Shown one piece after another: positions 1 to 9,506 of a DNA stretch of 64,000 nucleotides. The position numbers and the translations under genes are program-made. The stretch covers positions 26,805,254 to 26,869,253 of the forward strand of contig NC_087065.1 in assembly GCF_963678635.1 (NCBI RefSeq), written 5' to 3'. Source of the DNA: Symsagittifera roscoffensis. Lineage: Eukaryota; Xenacoelomorpha; Acoela; Convolutidae. The notes under the pieces are model-generated. The model ran no database searches, was not told the DNA's origin, and saw only the letters and a list, made by a program, of their open reading frames with translations. Positions within the stretch are counted from its first letter, which is position 1. Each line of letters starts with the position of its first letter.

Positions 1-840
1 AGGACTTTGCCATTTTTCCGTTTAATCATCCGATTTTAGATTTAGCTCTAGGGCATATATCTGAAATTACACAGTTTGTATACGGGGAAAGGAATTCTAT
101 ATAATAAGTTTATCACAACCTTTATGCCTTGCTGCCAACGCGGTCAACCTATTCCTCTGATAGATTGTGAAGTCGTGACCTTCCTACAACAAGTGGGTCG
201 GTTAAAGATATTCCCTGATCGCCTGCTGCGCAGACTTAATAAAATATAAATTTTGGTTTATAGATATTGATTTATATCTAATTTAAGGTTCCTTCCTTCC
301 TTATGAAAATTCAAAAGAACCAATTAAAGTTTGCCCTCCTAAGAAGTGCAAGGCGTTGCATTTGGGGGTCTAAGCAACTGAAAAACCATAATAGCCTTGA
401 CAGTTTTATTGAAATAATCGAGGAGGGTAGTGTTTAAATGACAAGTCTAATTGTTGTGATAAACTTAGCCTAATTGTTGTTTTAGCCTAATTGTTGTGAT
501 AAACTTATTAAATAGATTTGTTATGTTTGATGTTTGTGCCTGTATGTGGAGCGCCCTCTGAGGGATTTTAGAGACAGGTCTGTCAAGTGGCTTTCTGTGG
601 GGAGGTGGGAAACTGGAACTGGCTTGAGGAGTCTGGTGGTGCGCCGCTGGACCTACTGAGCTCGGGTGAGATTGTTCCTTGTTTTTGATTTTTATAATTC
701 GATTTTAAAATTTAAATTAATTTAATTGTCTTGTTTTTTATATGCTGATTTGTAAAATTCCTACTAACCGCTTATCATGGGTTAATTCATTCCACTAAAG
801 TTCAGTCAATATCCTTTTTTTACCTTTATGCTGCGTCAAG
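1..840. other. Upstream intergenic region, no gene seen
   Basis: No coding region or RNA gene is visible. The stretch is AT-rich. A 17-base word at 103-119 recurs as its exact reverse complement at 493-509, and a direct copy of the right-hand word lies at about 453-467, so part of this stretch may be a small inverted-repeat element. The last bases may be the 5' leader of the LINE that starts at 841. Confidence 0.5.
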
Positions 841-3671
841 ATGAGGAAAAACAACAAAGAGTGTACAGGCAAAGATTGCTGAAAACTTTCAGGACTGATA
901 AATTGGATTAGATGTGATTGTTGTTCTAGTTGGTATCATATCAGTTGTGTAAATATTTCTCTTAGCGACTCTAAGAAAACCCAATGGTTTCAGTGTCCTT
1001 TTTGCGTTGATGTAAAATCTGTTAAAAAAGCAACAATAGGTAATGATTTAGTGCTAGACAATTATGTTAATACAGCCATCTCAAATGTCCGAGTACTCAA
1101 GAGAGTACCAAAAGACTCGCGTGTTCCCTTGGCGGAAAGTCTGTCGGACAAAATAAATGACATCGTCTACAATGTAGAGGATGTTACAAAATGGCTAATT
1201 TTTTTAACGTCGTTATTGTTTTTTTTGGAGCAACCGAAAAGAAGTGGACGCAAACAGACCACAAACATGAGTTCTTTGATAAATAAAAAAATTCGAGCAA
1301 ATGACGTGTCACTTCCAAAACCCCATCACCAAGTTTCAAGCCCGCCTCTGAGTGACCTCGAGCAGAGAATAAAGTTAATAAGTAGTAAGCTCGATGAAGG
1401 AAATGTAAAGGGAGGAATAAGGCTTGCTGCTTCGGATGACAAAATAGCTCCTTTTTCAACTGATAACTATCAAAAATTGTTGTCTAAGCACCCGCAGCGA
1501 GCCAAATTTGCAGCTCCAAATCCAGAAAAGTTGGATAGTTTTTTCGTAACCGATTTCGACCTATACAAAGCGATAATATCCTTTCCAAACGGATCAGCAG
1601 CAGGTCCTGATAAAATAGTTCCTCAAATTTTTAAAGATCTTGTTAGTAATTCGAATGGCAGTGCAGGACTTAATTTTCTGAAATCGCTTACTAAGCTGAT
1701 AAACCTCATTGGAGATGGCAAAATACCCGAACCACTAAGACCTTTCTTTTTTGGCGCAAAGCTTATCGCCCTCATAAAGATAGACGGAGGGATGAGACCG
1801 ATTACCATAGGCAACACGCTGAGACGTATTGCGTCTAAATGCGCTGGAAGCAAGTCCCTTTCCGAGCGACAAAATTTTTTCGGAAACGTACAGGTAGGAT
1901 GCGGTACCAAGCGAGGAGCAGAAATAGCTGCGCACTCGTTTCGAAACCTAATTGAACGCGACGACAATCCAAAATGCACTGTTCTTTTAAAAGTAGATTT
2001 TAAGAATGCCTTTAACTCTTTAAGCAGAGAAACAATGCTGAATCATGTTTATTCAAATCGCCCCGAATTGTATAATTACACCCATTGCGCGTATGGTAAA
2101 CCTAGTTACCTTTTTTATGGAAGCTCTGTCATAATGTCAGAAGACGAAACTCAACAAGGTGATCCTGAAGCCCCACCCCTTTTTGCGGAAACAATTCATA
2201 CACTAGTCAAACAGTTGGAGTGAAAAATTAACATCTGGTATTTAGATGTTGGGAATTTAGCCGACGACTATAAGGTAGTACTACGGGACCTTAAAAACAT
2301 TCTGAAATCGGAACAAATTTACGGCCTGAGCTTAAACACTGAGAAGTGTGAACTTTGTTTTTTGGGACCGACTATTAGTACACAGTATAATTCAATTTTA
2401 ACACAATTTCGAAAAATATGCCCCAAAATAAAAATAAAAACAAAAGAAGAACTCCTCATTTTAGGATCTCCAATCGGCGAACTTTGCCGAAAAGAATTGC
2501 TTGACGAAAAAATTAAAGAACTTGAAAAAATCTCGGATGTCATTGACAAACTAGACGCCCATTATGGTTTTTACCTCCTGAAAAACTGCTTTAGCATGCC
2601 AAAACTCCTATATTTTTTGCGTACGAGCAAAATGATGATTTTTTGGAACGTTACGATAAATTACTAAGAAGTTCGTTATGCAAGGTCACTAACGTGAAAA
2701 TGGATGATAACCAGTTTTTACAAGCAGTTCTCCCGGCAGCCAAAGGTGGCTTGGGCGTTTCTTCCGCTCGTCTACTCGCTTTACCCGCTTTCTTAGCCTC
2801 AGCAGTAGGAGCAAAAGATGCCTTGAGCGAAATCTTTGGTTTGGAGCATGTGGATGGAACCTCATGAAATTGAAAAATTTAAATGGCTCCGGAAAATGAA
2901 ATCCAAAAAAATTGGACGGAGCCAATTTTTGACAGCGAAATTGCAGACTTGATTGTACGACTCGAACCAATGGACGTAAAAAAGTTTAACGCGTTCCATG
3001 ATAGATTTGGCTCCCAATGGTTGAACGTCATCCCGTGCCAAAATTTAAGGTTAAAACTGTCGAACCAACAACTCAGAATTGCGATAGGACTTCGATTAGG
3101 ATCAAAAATATGCGAACGGCATAAATGTGTGTGCGGAAAAGACGTTACCGAGGATGGTTGGCATGGTCTTTCTTGCCTCAAAAGTGCAGGGAGATTCTCT
3201 AGGCATTCAAACCTGAATGCCCTTATAAAGCAGAGTCTATCATCTACTCACATTCCGTCTGTTTTAGAACCACGACACCTCTACAGGACCGATCAGAAGC
3301 GACCAGACGGTTTGATCTTCGTTCCATGGGCTGATGGTAAGCAGCTTTTGTGGGGTGTAACGGTAGTAGACTCCTTAGCTCCTTGTAAGATTAATGCCGG
3401 GTCTGTTTGTAACCCTGTTACGGCTGCCGCTGAAGCGGAAGAGCGAAAAATTGACAAGTATAAAGATCTTGTAAATGATGGATATCTTTTTCAACCGCTA
3501 GCTTTTGAAATTCAGGGCGCGGCCGGCCACAGCACAGAAGTTTTTTTGAGCAAGCTTTGTAAGAACCTAAGCATATGCACTGAGGAACCCAGAGCAGGCA
3601 GCTTTTTAAAACAGAATCTCCCTGGCAATACAGATTGCGAACGCCGCTTGCGTACTCGGAACAATAAATGA
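841..3671 (+). pseudogene. Decayed R2-like LINE: PHD finger, reverse transcriptase, restriction-like endonuclease
   Basis: This is a broken non-LTR retrotransposon protein. From ATG 841 the frame codes a PHD/zinc-finger start (CTGKDC, then WIRCDCCSSWYHISC and CPFC), interrupted by TGA at 880-882. The reverse transcriptase follows (GSAAGPDKIVPQIFK, RPITIGNTLRRIASK, LLKVDFKNAFNSL, QQGDPEAPPLF); TGA 2221-2223 interrupts it. The frame then continues through the active-site box, which reads YLDV instead of the usual YLDD. A frameshift near 2640 moves the thumb to another frame (2643-2867), and stops at 2865-2880 break it again before the C-terminal part at 2883-3671. That part has a C-x-C...H...C knuckle (CVCGKDVTEDGWHGLSC), then RPDG and VTVVDSLA, as in restriction-like endonucleases of the R2/NeSL/Hero superclade. 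By recall of the family the WGVT motif should carry Asp, so both catalytic centres look damaged. The element is dead; the clade assignment is moderately sure. Confidence 0.85.
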
Positions 3672-4071
3672 CAAAATAACTCTCGACGAAATTTTTTACC
3701 TGTAACACTTGTATATTATATTATCTCGCGTCGAGTTGCGTGTTCTTGAGGGACTCATGACTGTAACCTCGGTTACTATGATACTTTTGACCTTCTGATT
3801 ACCTTAAGAGATAAGAATAAAGAAAATGACAAGTCTCTAAATGCTATTAAAACTGATTGAACTATTCCTAAATTGTTCGTTGAATGCATTTAATTAGCGT
3901 TGACATGGCCTCATCCAACCTGTCGCTTCCTTGGTAAAAACATTCCAAAAAATCATTGCAAATATTCGGGACAAAAAACTTATTTTTTTTTGTTCTGTGA
4001 TTCGTGTTTTGAAGGCAAATGTCGAATATGCGTAATTCAATAACTTTCTACGCATTTCGATTGTTCTCATT
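3672..4071. other. Gap between the LINE relic and the RPB11 promoter copy
   Basis: No gene is seen. The first part is probably the 3' untranslated tail of the R2-like LINE. The last part, ending at the 161-base duplication, was the original sequence upstream of RPB11 before the RTE element landed. Confidence 0.4.
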
Positions 4072-4232
4072 ACATCACGCTTTAAAAAACAACACTAATA
4101 TTTGAAGTCAGCAAAAATTGTCTGTAATTTTTCTGAAAATTTGGTCGGATTATTCTGAGCTACACGCACAGCCACCGGCAACTCGTGTTTTTGCATGTTA
4201 GAGAAAGATGAATGCGCCCCCGTCATTTGAAT
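4072..4232 (+). repeat. 161-base target-site duplication, left copy (old RPB11 promoter and start)
   Basis: This stretch is identical over 161 bases to 7331-7491, and the two copies flank the RTE element exactly. It holds the sequence just upstream of RPB11 and the first eight RPB11 codons (ATG at 4208-4210). After codon 8 it runs into the LINE, so this copy of the gene start is an orphan. Identity over all 161 bases shows that the insertion is recent. Confidence 0.95.
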
Positions 4233-7200
4233 GTCATACACAACAAGCTCTGGCCCTCAGTCCCGTGCCCCCCTTAAATGGGGAGAGGGTGCTAAAAATC
4301 TCACGGTCTTTACTTCTTTCGTTTTAGGTACGCTAAACATTGGCACGCTCAAAAGCAAGTCTATTGAGCTGTGTCAGTTGTTATCCAGGAGGAAAGTAGA
4401 CATCTGTTGTCTGCAGGAGGTCCGCTATAGAAATGAAGGTACACGTTACTTTGGTGAAGGGTCGGAAAGGTATAAACTTCTATGGAAGGGAAACAATGAA
4501 GGTACAAACGGCGTCGGAATACTTGTGAAAGACAGGTTAACGGAGAATATTCTATCCCTGGAGAGATTATCTGACCGCATTATATGTGCTAAGGTGATAA
4601 TTGAAAGCAAAATTTACAACTTTGTTTCTGTTTATGCTCCCCAGCAGGGCCGCCTTGATATAGAGAAAGATTTGTTTTATATGGCGCTTTGCGACTTTCT
4701 ATTTAAATTGCCAAATAAAGAAGAGGTGGTCATTGCTGGCGACATGAACGGACACTGTGGTTCGGACCAAATAAACTACGAATCAGTTCTTGGCAGGTAT
4801 GGAGTGGGAGGAAGAAACCCTGAGGGTATCAGAGTCCTGGATCTATGCCTTGCCCATAATCTTCAGATAGCAAATACATTCTTCAGGAAAAGGGAACAAC
4901 AGCATTGGACCTATGCCAGTGGCGATAGACGCAGTCAGCTGGATCTGTTCCTATGCAATCGAAATGTTCGGCGTAATATCACGAATTTCACGACTTTCCC
5001 AGGAGAATGTATAGCACCGCAACATAAACTATGCTGTGCATATTTCAAAGTTAGATGTTCTAAGACAAAGAAAGCGAAAGGCCAGATAACCACGATTAAA
5101 TCGCATAAATTGAAGGATGCAGTGCATCAAAGCCAGTTAAATGAGAAGTTGAGTGAAAAATTGTCACCAAATATTTCCTGGAAAGAATTACAACACGCAA
5201 TTGTAGATTCAGCTAGGACAGTTTGTGGAGTGAAAAGCAACAAGAAACAATTCAATCATGACAATTGGTGGTGGGACGAAGCTATGAGGGAGACACTGAA
5301 AGCTAAGCGGGAAGCCTATAAAAAGTTCAAGGCCAGTGACACAACTGCAAACAAACTCGTATACGCCGAGTTGAAAAAGAAGGCCAAACGAGAAGTTTCT
5401 AGAGCTAAAGCTAACGCATGTCAAAGGTGGTGTGCAGACTTAAATAGCAAAAAAGGTCGTGAGAAAATGTTCCGATTGGCCAGATGCACAGCTACCGAAA
5501 GTCATGATGTTCGGGGAGGTAAATTCATTAAGAACGAAAGTGGCATACTCCTCACTGACGGGACTGATGTCCTCGAAAGATGGCGCGAGTATTTTGACTC
5601 GCTCTCTTCCAAACCAGCCATCGGTTCTATGATGGACTCTCTTCCCATCCATGGGCCTATCAGGGAAATTACCGAAACTGAAGTTGGCAAGGCAGTTATG
5701 CATTCATCTGACGGTAAAACACCCGGACCATCGTCCATAACGGCTGAAATGCTGAAAGCCTTGGACGCATCCAATTTCTCTGTCTTGACAAGCGTTCTAC
5801 AAAGTGTCATTGACTCGGGGAAAATCCCGGATGAGTGGTGTACGAGTGATACCGTGACCATCTACAAAGGAAAAGGGGACCCCTTGCTATGTGGATCGTA
5901 CAGGGGGATTCGCCTATTAGAGCACCCTATGAAGGTTTTTGAGCGTGTCATCGAATCACGCCTTCGCGGCATTGTATCGATAAATGACAGACAAAGAGGC
6001 TTTATGCCTAACCGAAGCGCAACCGATGCTATTCATCTGCTCCGTAGGTTGCAGGAAAAGTTCTTAGCAAAGAAACAAAAGCTTTATCATGTCTTTGTAG
6101 ACTTAGAAAAAGCCTTCGATAAAGTACCAAGATATTTGATCGAGTGGTCTCTTAGGAGACAATACGTCCCTGAGAATCTAGTCAAAACGGTCATGTCGTT
6201 ATACAGAAACTCGGTCTCCTGTATGAGGCGAGGAAATCAAAGGTCAAACCAATTCCAGGTCAACACTGGTGTGCACCAGGGCTCTGTCTTGAGTCCACTG
6301 CTCTTCATTCTGATAATTGAAGAACTCACCAAGGAATGTGGTGACGGAATTCCATGGGAAATTCTGTTTGCAGACGACTTGGTGCTGACAAGTGAGACCT
6401 TCGAGGGCGTGTTGCAAAAGTTTGCAAAGTGGAGAACAATTTTTGAATCAAATGGCATGAAAGTTAACATGGACAAAACGAAGTTAATGGTTACCGGGGA
6501 AGAGGGAAAGACCATAAAGTCGGGTGATTACCCTTGTGGGGTTTGCAGCAAAGGGGTCGGTAGTAATTCTATGATGTGTACTTCATGCAGGCTATGGGTA
6601 CACAGAAGGTGCAGTGGCTTGCGGGCAAGCCAACGCCTCTCTGAAACCTTTGTTTGCAAAGTTTGCCAGAATCCCAAATCCAAGGCAACAGATAGTAAAA
6701 TCACACTTGCAGATGGTGAAATTGAAAAGGTGGGTCAGTTCAAATATCTGGGGGACATGCTTCATCCGGATGGGAAGGTGGAAACTGCTGTGCGAGCCCG
6801 CATAAATTCCTTCTGGTTGAAGTTTAGAGAACTATCCAGACTCTTATTGGATAAGAATCTTCCACTTGTTCCGCGGGTTTTGATCTACAAGAGCTGTCTG
6901 CGTCCAGTGTTGTTATATGGAGCTGAAACTTGGTCAATGACAGACTCAAATTTTAAAATATTGAGATCAACGGAACTTAAAGTACTGCGATGGGTAATTG
7001 GTACTGACCTACATATGATCGCTTCTCGTTCTATTTATGAGCGTTGCGGTATTGACCATCTAGACATTTATTTGAGGAGGTCCCGTCTTCGGTGGTTCGG
7101 GCACACTCAGAGGAGCGTGCTCCTTGCAAATGCGCTAACAAACGTTTGTGTCCCCGGACCCAGATCAAAGGGTAGGCCGAAGAAGACATGGGACAAAACA

Positions 7201-7290
7201 ATAGAGGAAGACCTATCCTTGCTGGGACTGAAAAAGGAGGAAGCCATGGACAGGGATTTGTGGAAGGCATTGTTGTCTAACCCCGTGTAG
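4231..7290 (+). CDS. RTE-type LINE protein: APE endonuclease and reverse transcriptase with internal PHD-like finger
   Basis: The frame is open for 1019 codons. Residues about 34-280 form an apurinic-type endonuclease (TLNIGTL, CCLQEVRYRNEG, VIAGDMNGHCG, SQLDLFLC, HKLCCAYF). The reverse transcriptase spans about 480-900 (GKTPGPSSITAEMLK, GSYRGIRLLEHPMKVFERV, VFVDLEKAFDKVPR, HQGSVLSPLLF, LFADDLVLTS). Between palm and thumb, at about 765-813, lies a cysteine-rich PHD/RING-like finger (YPCGVCSKGVG, MMCTSCRLWVHRRCSG, FVCKVC). The C-terminal part has LLYGAETWSM and LRWFGH, usual in these elements. No stop or frameshift is seen. The first ATG is odd: its A and T come from the target duplication and only the G from the element, so the natural start may be further in or may depend on the host sequence. 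The protein would nick DNA and copy its own RNA there (target-primed reverse transcription). Confidence 0.92.
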   Translation: MSYTTSSGPQSRAPLKWGEGAKNLTVFTSFVLGTLNIGTLKSKSIELCQLLSRRKVDICCLQEVRYRNEGTRYFGEGSERYKLLWKGNNEGTNGVGILVKDRLTENILSLERLSDRIICAKVIIESKIYNFVSVYAPQQGRLDIEKDLFYMALCDFLFKLPNKEEVVIAGDMNGHCGSDQINYESVLGRYGVGGRNPEGIRVLDLCLAHNLQIANTFFRKREQQHWTYASGDRRSQLDLFLCNRNVRRNITNFTTFPGECIAPQHKLCCAYFKVRCSKTKKAKGQITTIKSHKLKDAVHQSQLNEKLSEKLSPNISWKELQHAIVDSARTVCGVKSNKKQFNHDNWWWDEAMRETLKAKREAYKKFKASDTTANKLVYAELKKKAKREVSRAKANACQRWCADLNSKKGREKMFRLARCTATESHDVRGGKFIKNESGILLTDGTDVLERWREYFDSLSSKPAIGSMMDSLPIHGPIREITETEVGKAVMHSSDGKTPGPSSITAEMLKALDASNFSVLTSVLQSVIDSGKIPDEWCTSDTVTIYKGKGDPLLCGSYRGIRLLEHPMKVFERVIESRLRGIVSINDRQRGFMPNRSATDAIHLLRRLQEKFLAKKQKLYHVFVDLEKAFDKVPRYLIEWSLRRQYVPENLVKTVMSLYRNSVSCMRRGNQRSNQFQVNTGVHQGSVLSPLLFILIIEELTKECGDGIPWEILFADDLVLTSETFEGVLQKFAKWRTIFESNGMKVNMDKTKLMVTGEEGKTIKSGDYPCGVCSKGVGSNSMMCTSCRLWVHRRCSGLRASQRLSETFVCKVCQNPKSKATDSKITLADGEIEKVGQFKYLGDMLHPDGKVETAVRARINSFWLKFRELSRLLLDKNLPLVPRVLIYKSCLRPVLLYGAETWSMTDSNFKILRSTELKVLRWVIGTDLHMIASRSIYERCGIDHLDIYLRRSRLRWFGHTQRSVLLANALTNVCVPGPRSKGRPKKTWDKTIEEDLSLLGLKKEEAMDRDLWKALLSNPV

Positions 7291-7330
7291 CACGGGAAAA
7301 AGACACAAAACGTTGATGATGATGATGATG
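4233..7330 (+). mobile_element. Young RTE-like LINE retrotransposon, about 3.1 kb
   Basis: This is a non-LTR retrotransposon with a single long reading frame, a short 3' tail of GAT trinucleotide repeats (7313-7330) instead of poly(A), and very long flanking target duplications (161 bases). Short size, one ORF with an APE endonuclease and a reverse transcriptase, and a simple-repeat 3' end are features of the RTE clade. The insertion lies within RPB11 codons 8-9, in the same orientation as the gene, downstream of the left copy of the RPB11 promoter. It may be capable of moving. Confidence 0.93.
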
Positions 7331-7491
7331 ACATCACGCTTTAAAAAACAACACTAATATTTGAAGTCAGCAAAAATTGTCTGTAATTTTTCTGAAAATT
7401 TGGTCGGATTATTCTGAGCTACACGCACAGCCACCGGCAACTCGTGTTTTTGCATGTTAGAGAAAGATGAATGCGCCCCCGTCATTTGAAT
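7331..7491 (+). repeat. 161-base target-site duplication, right copy (active RPB11 5' end)
   Basis: Exact match to 4072-4232. It supplies RPB11 with 136 bases of its native upstream sequence plus the start codon at 7467-7469, so the gene downstream of the LINE stays complete. An AG at 7459-7460, in the context TGCATGTTAG, sits seven bases before the ATG and could be a trans-splice or 5'UTR acceptor. Confidence 0.95.
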
Positions 7492-7896
7492 CATTTCTTC
7501 TGCATGATGGAGAAAAGAAGCTTATTGTTCAGAAAGATACAAAAGTACCGAATGCTGCCCATTTTACGCTGAATCGTGAAGATCACACTGTCGGAAATTT
7601 GATAACAAATCAATTACTGAAGGTATTTTTTACTGCAATGTAAATTAAGATGTGTTGCGTTTAGTTTTTTAATACGTGACCTTGCTACTTAGGACCCTTG
7701 TGTAATTTTTGCTGGATATCGACAGCCTCATCCACTTGAGAATAGTGTTGTTATAAGAGTGCAAACAACGCCAGGAAGAACCCCTCATGATGCCTTCAAA
7801 GAAGCCGTCAGTGATCTGCTCTCCGAAATGTCACTGATAGAAGAAAGATTCAAATCAGCGGTTCAACAGCATCAGAAAGGCGATACATTTAGCTGA
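7467..7896 (+). CDS. POLR2J: RNA polymerase II subunit RPB11 (POLR2J)
   Basis: Exons are 7467-7622 and 7693-7896, joined across a 70-base GT-AG intron (donor GTATTT, acceptor ACTTAG), giving 119 residues; human RPB11 has 117. The protein opens [12 protein letters not shown] and contains [19 protein letters not shown], then [16 protein letters not shown] and [15 protein letters not shown], all diagnostic of the RPB11/RpoA-like fold. RPB11 pairs with RPB3 in the nucleus to start assembly of RNA polymerase II, so the gene is expected to be essential. The LINE at 4233-7330 hit codons 8-9, but the target duplication restored the whole start. The next coding region, SLC25A46, begins 140 bases after the stop, on the same strand. 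Confidence 0.97.
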
Positions 7897-8022
7897 TACG
7901 TTTCTTTGACGAAAAATTGTTCCATGTTTCAAATTCATTGTTTTTGTTAAACTTTTTTGCCATTTAGAGCTGTTCTGTTATTTTTAAAGAGTTCCACAAT
8001 CTAAAGTAATGTAATACATAGG

Positions 8023-8036
8023 CCTTGTTTCAGATA
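8023..8036 (+). promoter_or_regulatory. Candidate splice or trans-splice acceptor before SLC25A46
   Basis: The bases CTTGTTTCAG end at 8033, three bases before the ATG. In a gap of only 140 bases after the RPB11 stop there is no AATAAA. A short 5'UTR intron is possible; so is a spliced-leader acceptor in an operon. RNA would be needed to tell. Confidence 0.4.
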
Positions 8037-9314
8037 ATGGAAAATGATTTATTGAGGTATGAATCAACTGATGATGAAAATAGCGATGATGACTATGGCG
8101 ATGGAACTGACTTCAGTTTAGAGGGTCCAAGGTTTACCAATCCTAGACATGATCAGCGGCAGTTTTCGCAGGACCAAACACATCAACACAAATCGAATGA
8201 TAAAAGGCTGGGACCCTTTTTGGGGAAACCCGATAAGCGTGGAGATGGACCCTACTGTGCTTCCGATCTTGTGCACGCTAAATTTCAGTTCAACGATCCA
8301 GCATCAAATAGAGAAGAAAGAAGCATTGAGAGAATTTTTCCGCCTCAAGTCATTGACGCTGCCTCAGTCTTTGTTGATCACATAGTATGTCATCCATTTT
8401 CGATGCTGAAGATGCTCTGCCAAGTGAACTATTCGTCTAGATGGCCCCATGTCACACCTTTTACAGTTTTTCCTCTTGTGTATTCTCAAATATCACTACA
8501 TGGATTCGGATCTATGTGGAAGGGACTGAAGAGCTCACTGATATATCATGGTCTGACAAGAGTTTGCGAAACGGCCGTCAGTGGTGCTACGAATTATCCC
8601 TTAGAAGCTAGAAGTGTTTACTCATTCAAACAGTTGTTCCAGCATCTGTTTGTCAAAGTAGCCAGCTGTATCATTATGACACCGTTTTATGCTTCGTTTG
8701 TGTTCGAAACGGTTCAAAGTTACTCCGCCTCTGATTCCGTAGGAATTTTAGAAGGCATTGGCGAAGGATTCAAAAGAGTCTTCGAAGTCAGGTCATCTAT
8801 GCAAAGAGCATTACCTGTGTGGAAATTAGTCATTCCAATGACATTGTGTCATGTAGGACATTATCTAGCTTACAAGTTCATCAAAGGTGCTTTGCTAATA
8901 TACTTCCGACATAGAGTAGAAGCTGAAAAGTGTTTCAACCGTGATAAACAGTTACCGTTGCCTTTCAAACCGGAAATGGAAATCATATACCCTCAGATGC
9001 TGTCTACTATATTAGCAAAGTTTATGGCGTCCTGTTTAGTTTACCCTGCTCAAACTTCTCTGAACAGGCTTTGCATTCAAGGCACAAGATGTATCATTGA
9101 CAGTACAGATATGGCTGGAGAGGTCCTGCCTATTAGTACACAATATCGAGGCTTCACTCATTGTATCGCCTCAATAGCGAGAGATGAAGGTCAAATTGGG
9201 CTGTTCAGAGGACTCGGGGTTTTGGTAATGCAATGTGTCTTTCAGTTAACTGCGTTTTATTTCCTACAACCTACGTTTGAGAAGGCACTTGAAGTGTCAA
9301 AACAAATGAACTAA
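8037..9314 (+). CDS. SLC25A46: SLC25A46-like mitochondrial outer-membrane carrier homologue
   Basis: This single-exon coding part gives 425 residues; human SLC25A46 has 418. The N-terminal 100 residues are acidic and polar. The carrier-fold part shows CQVNYSSRWPHVTPFTVFP, LHGFGSMWKGL, MPFYASFV-type helices (here MTPFYASFVFETVQS), and LYPAQTSLNRL-like and CIQGTRCIIDSTD segments near the end, matching SLC25A46 rather than transporting carriers. SLC25A46 is a degenerate carrier in the outer mitochondrial membrane that works with the fusion and cristae machinery (OPA1, MFN, MICOS). I chose ATG 8037 because an in-frame TTTCAG acceptor ends at 8033, leaving ATA before ATG; the frame could extend upstream only through that acceptor. 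It lies between RPB11 and FARP with short gaps on both sides. Confidence 0.95.
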   Translation: MENDLLRYESTDDENSDDDYGDGTDFSLEGPRFTNPRHDQRQFSQDQTHQHKSNDKRLGPFLGKPDKRGDGPYCASDLVHAKFQFNDPASNREERSIERIFPPQVIDAASVFVDHIVCHPFSMLKMLCQVNYSSRWPHVTPFTVFPLVYSQISLHGFGSMWKGLKSSLIYHGLTRVCETAVSGATNYPLEARSVYSFKQLFQHLFVKVASCIIMTPFYASFVFETVQSYSASDSVGILEGIGEGFKRVFEVRSSMQRALPVWKLVIPMTLCHVGHYLAYKFIKGALLIYFRHRVEAEKCFNRDKQLPLPFKPEMEIIYPQMLSTILAKFMASCLVYPAQTSLNRLCIQGTRCIIDSTDMAGEVLPISTQYRGFTHCIASIARDEGQIGLFRGLGVLVMQCVFQLTAFYFLQPTFEKALEVSKQMN

Positions 9315-9506
9315 GATGACGAGAGAGAATATTTGATAAAATTTGATTGATAGATTTACTAATGTCTTTAGACTCATATCTTGAATATTCCTCAATTTAA
9401 ATACTGCGTTAGTTTAGATTTAAACTACTTCAAAGTTCTAATGTTTCCTCCCAGCGTGAACAGATTAATATGGTGTCAAGATGAAGGATGTTTTCAGAAT
9501 TATGTA

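Noticed and set aside
1623-1979. Minus-strand frames opposite the R2-like LINE
   Set aside because: They are shadows of the reverse-transcriptase frame.
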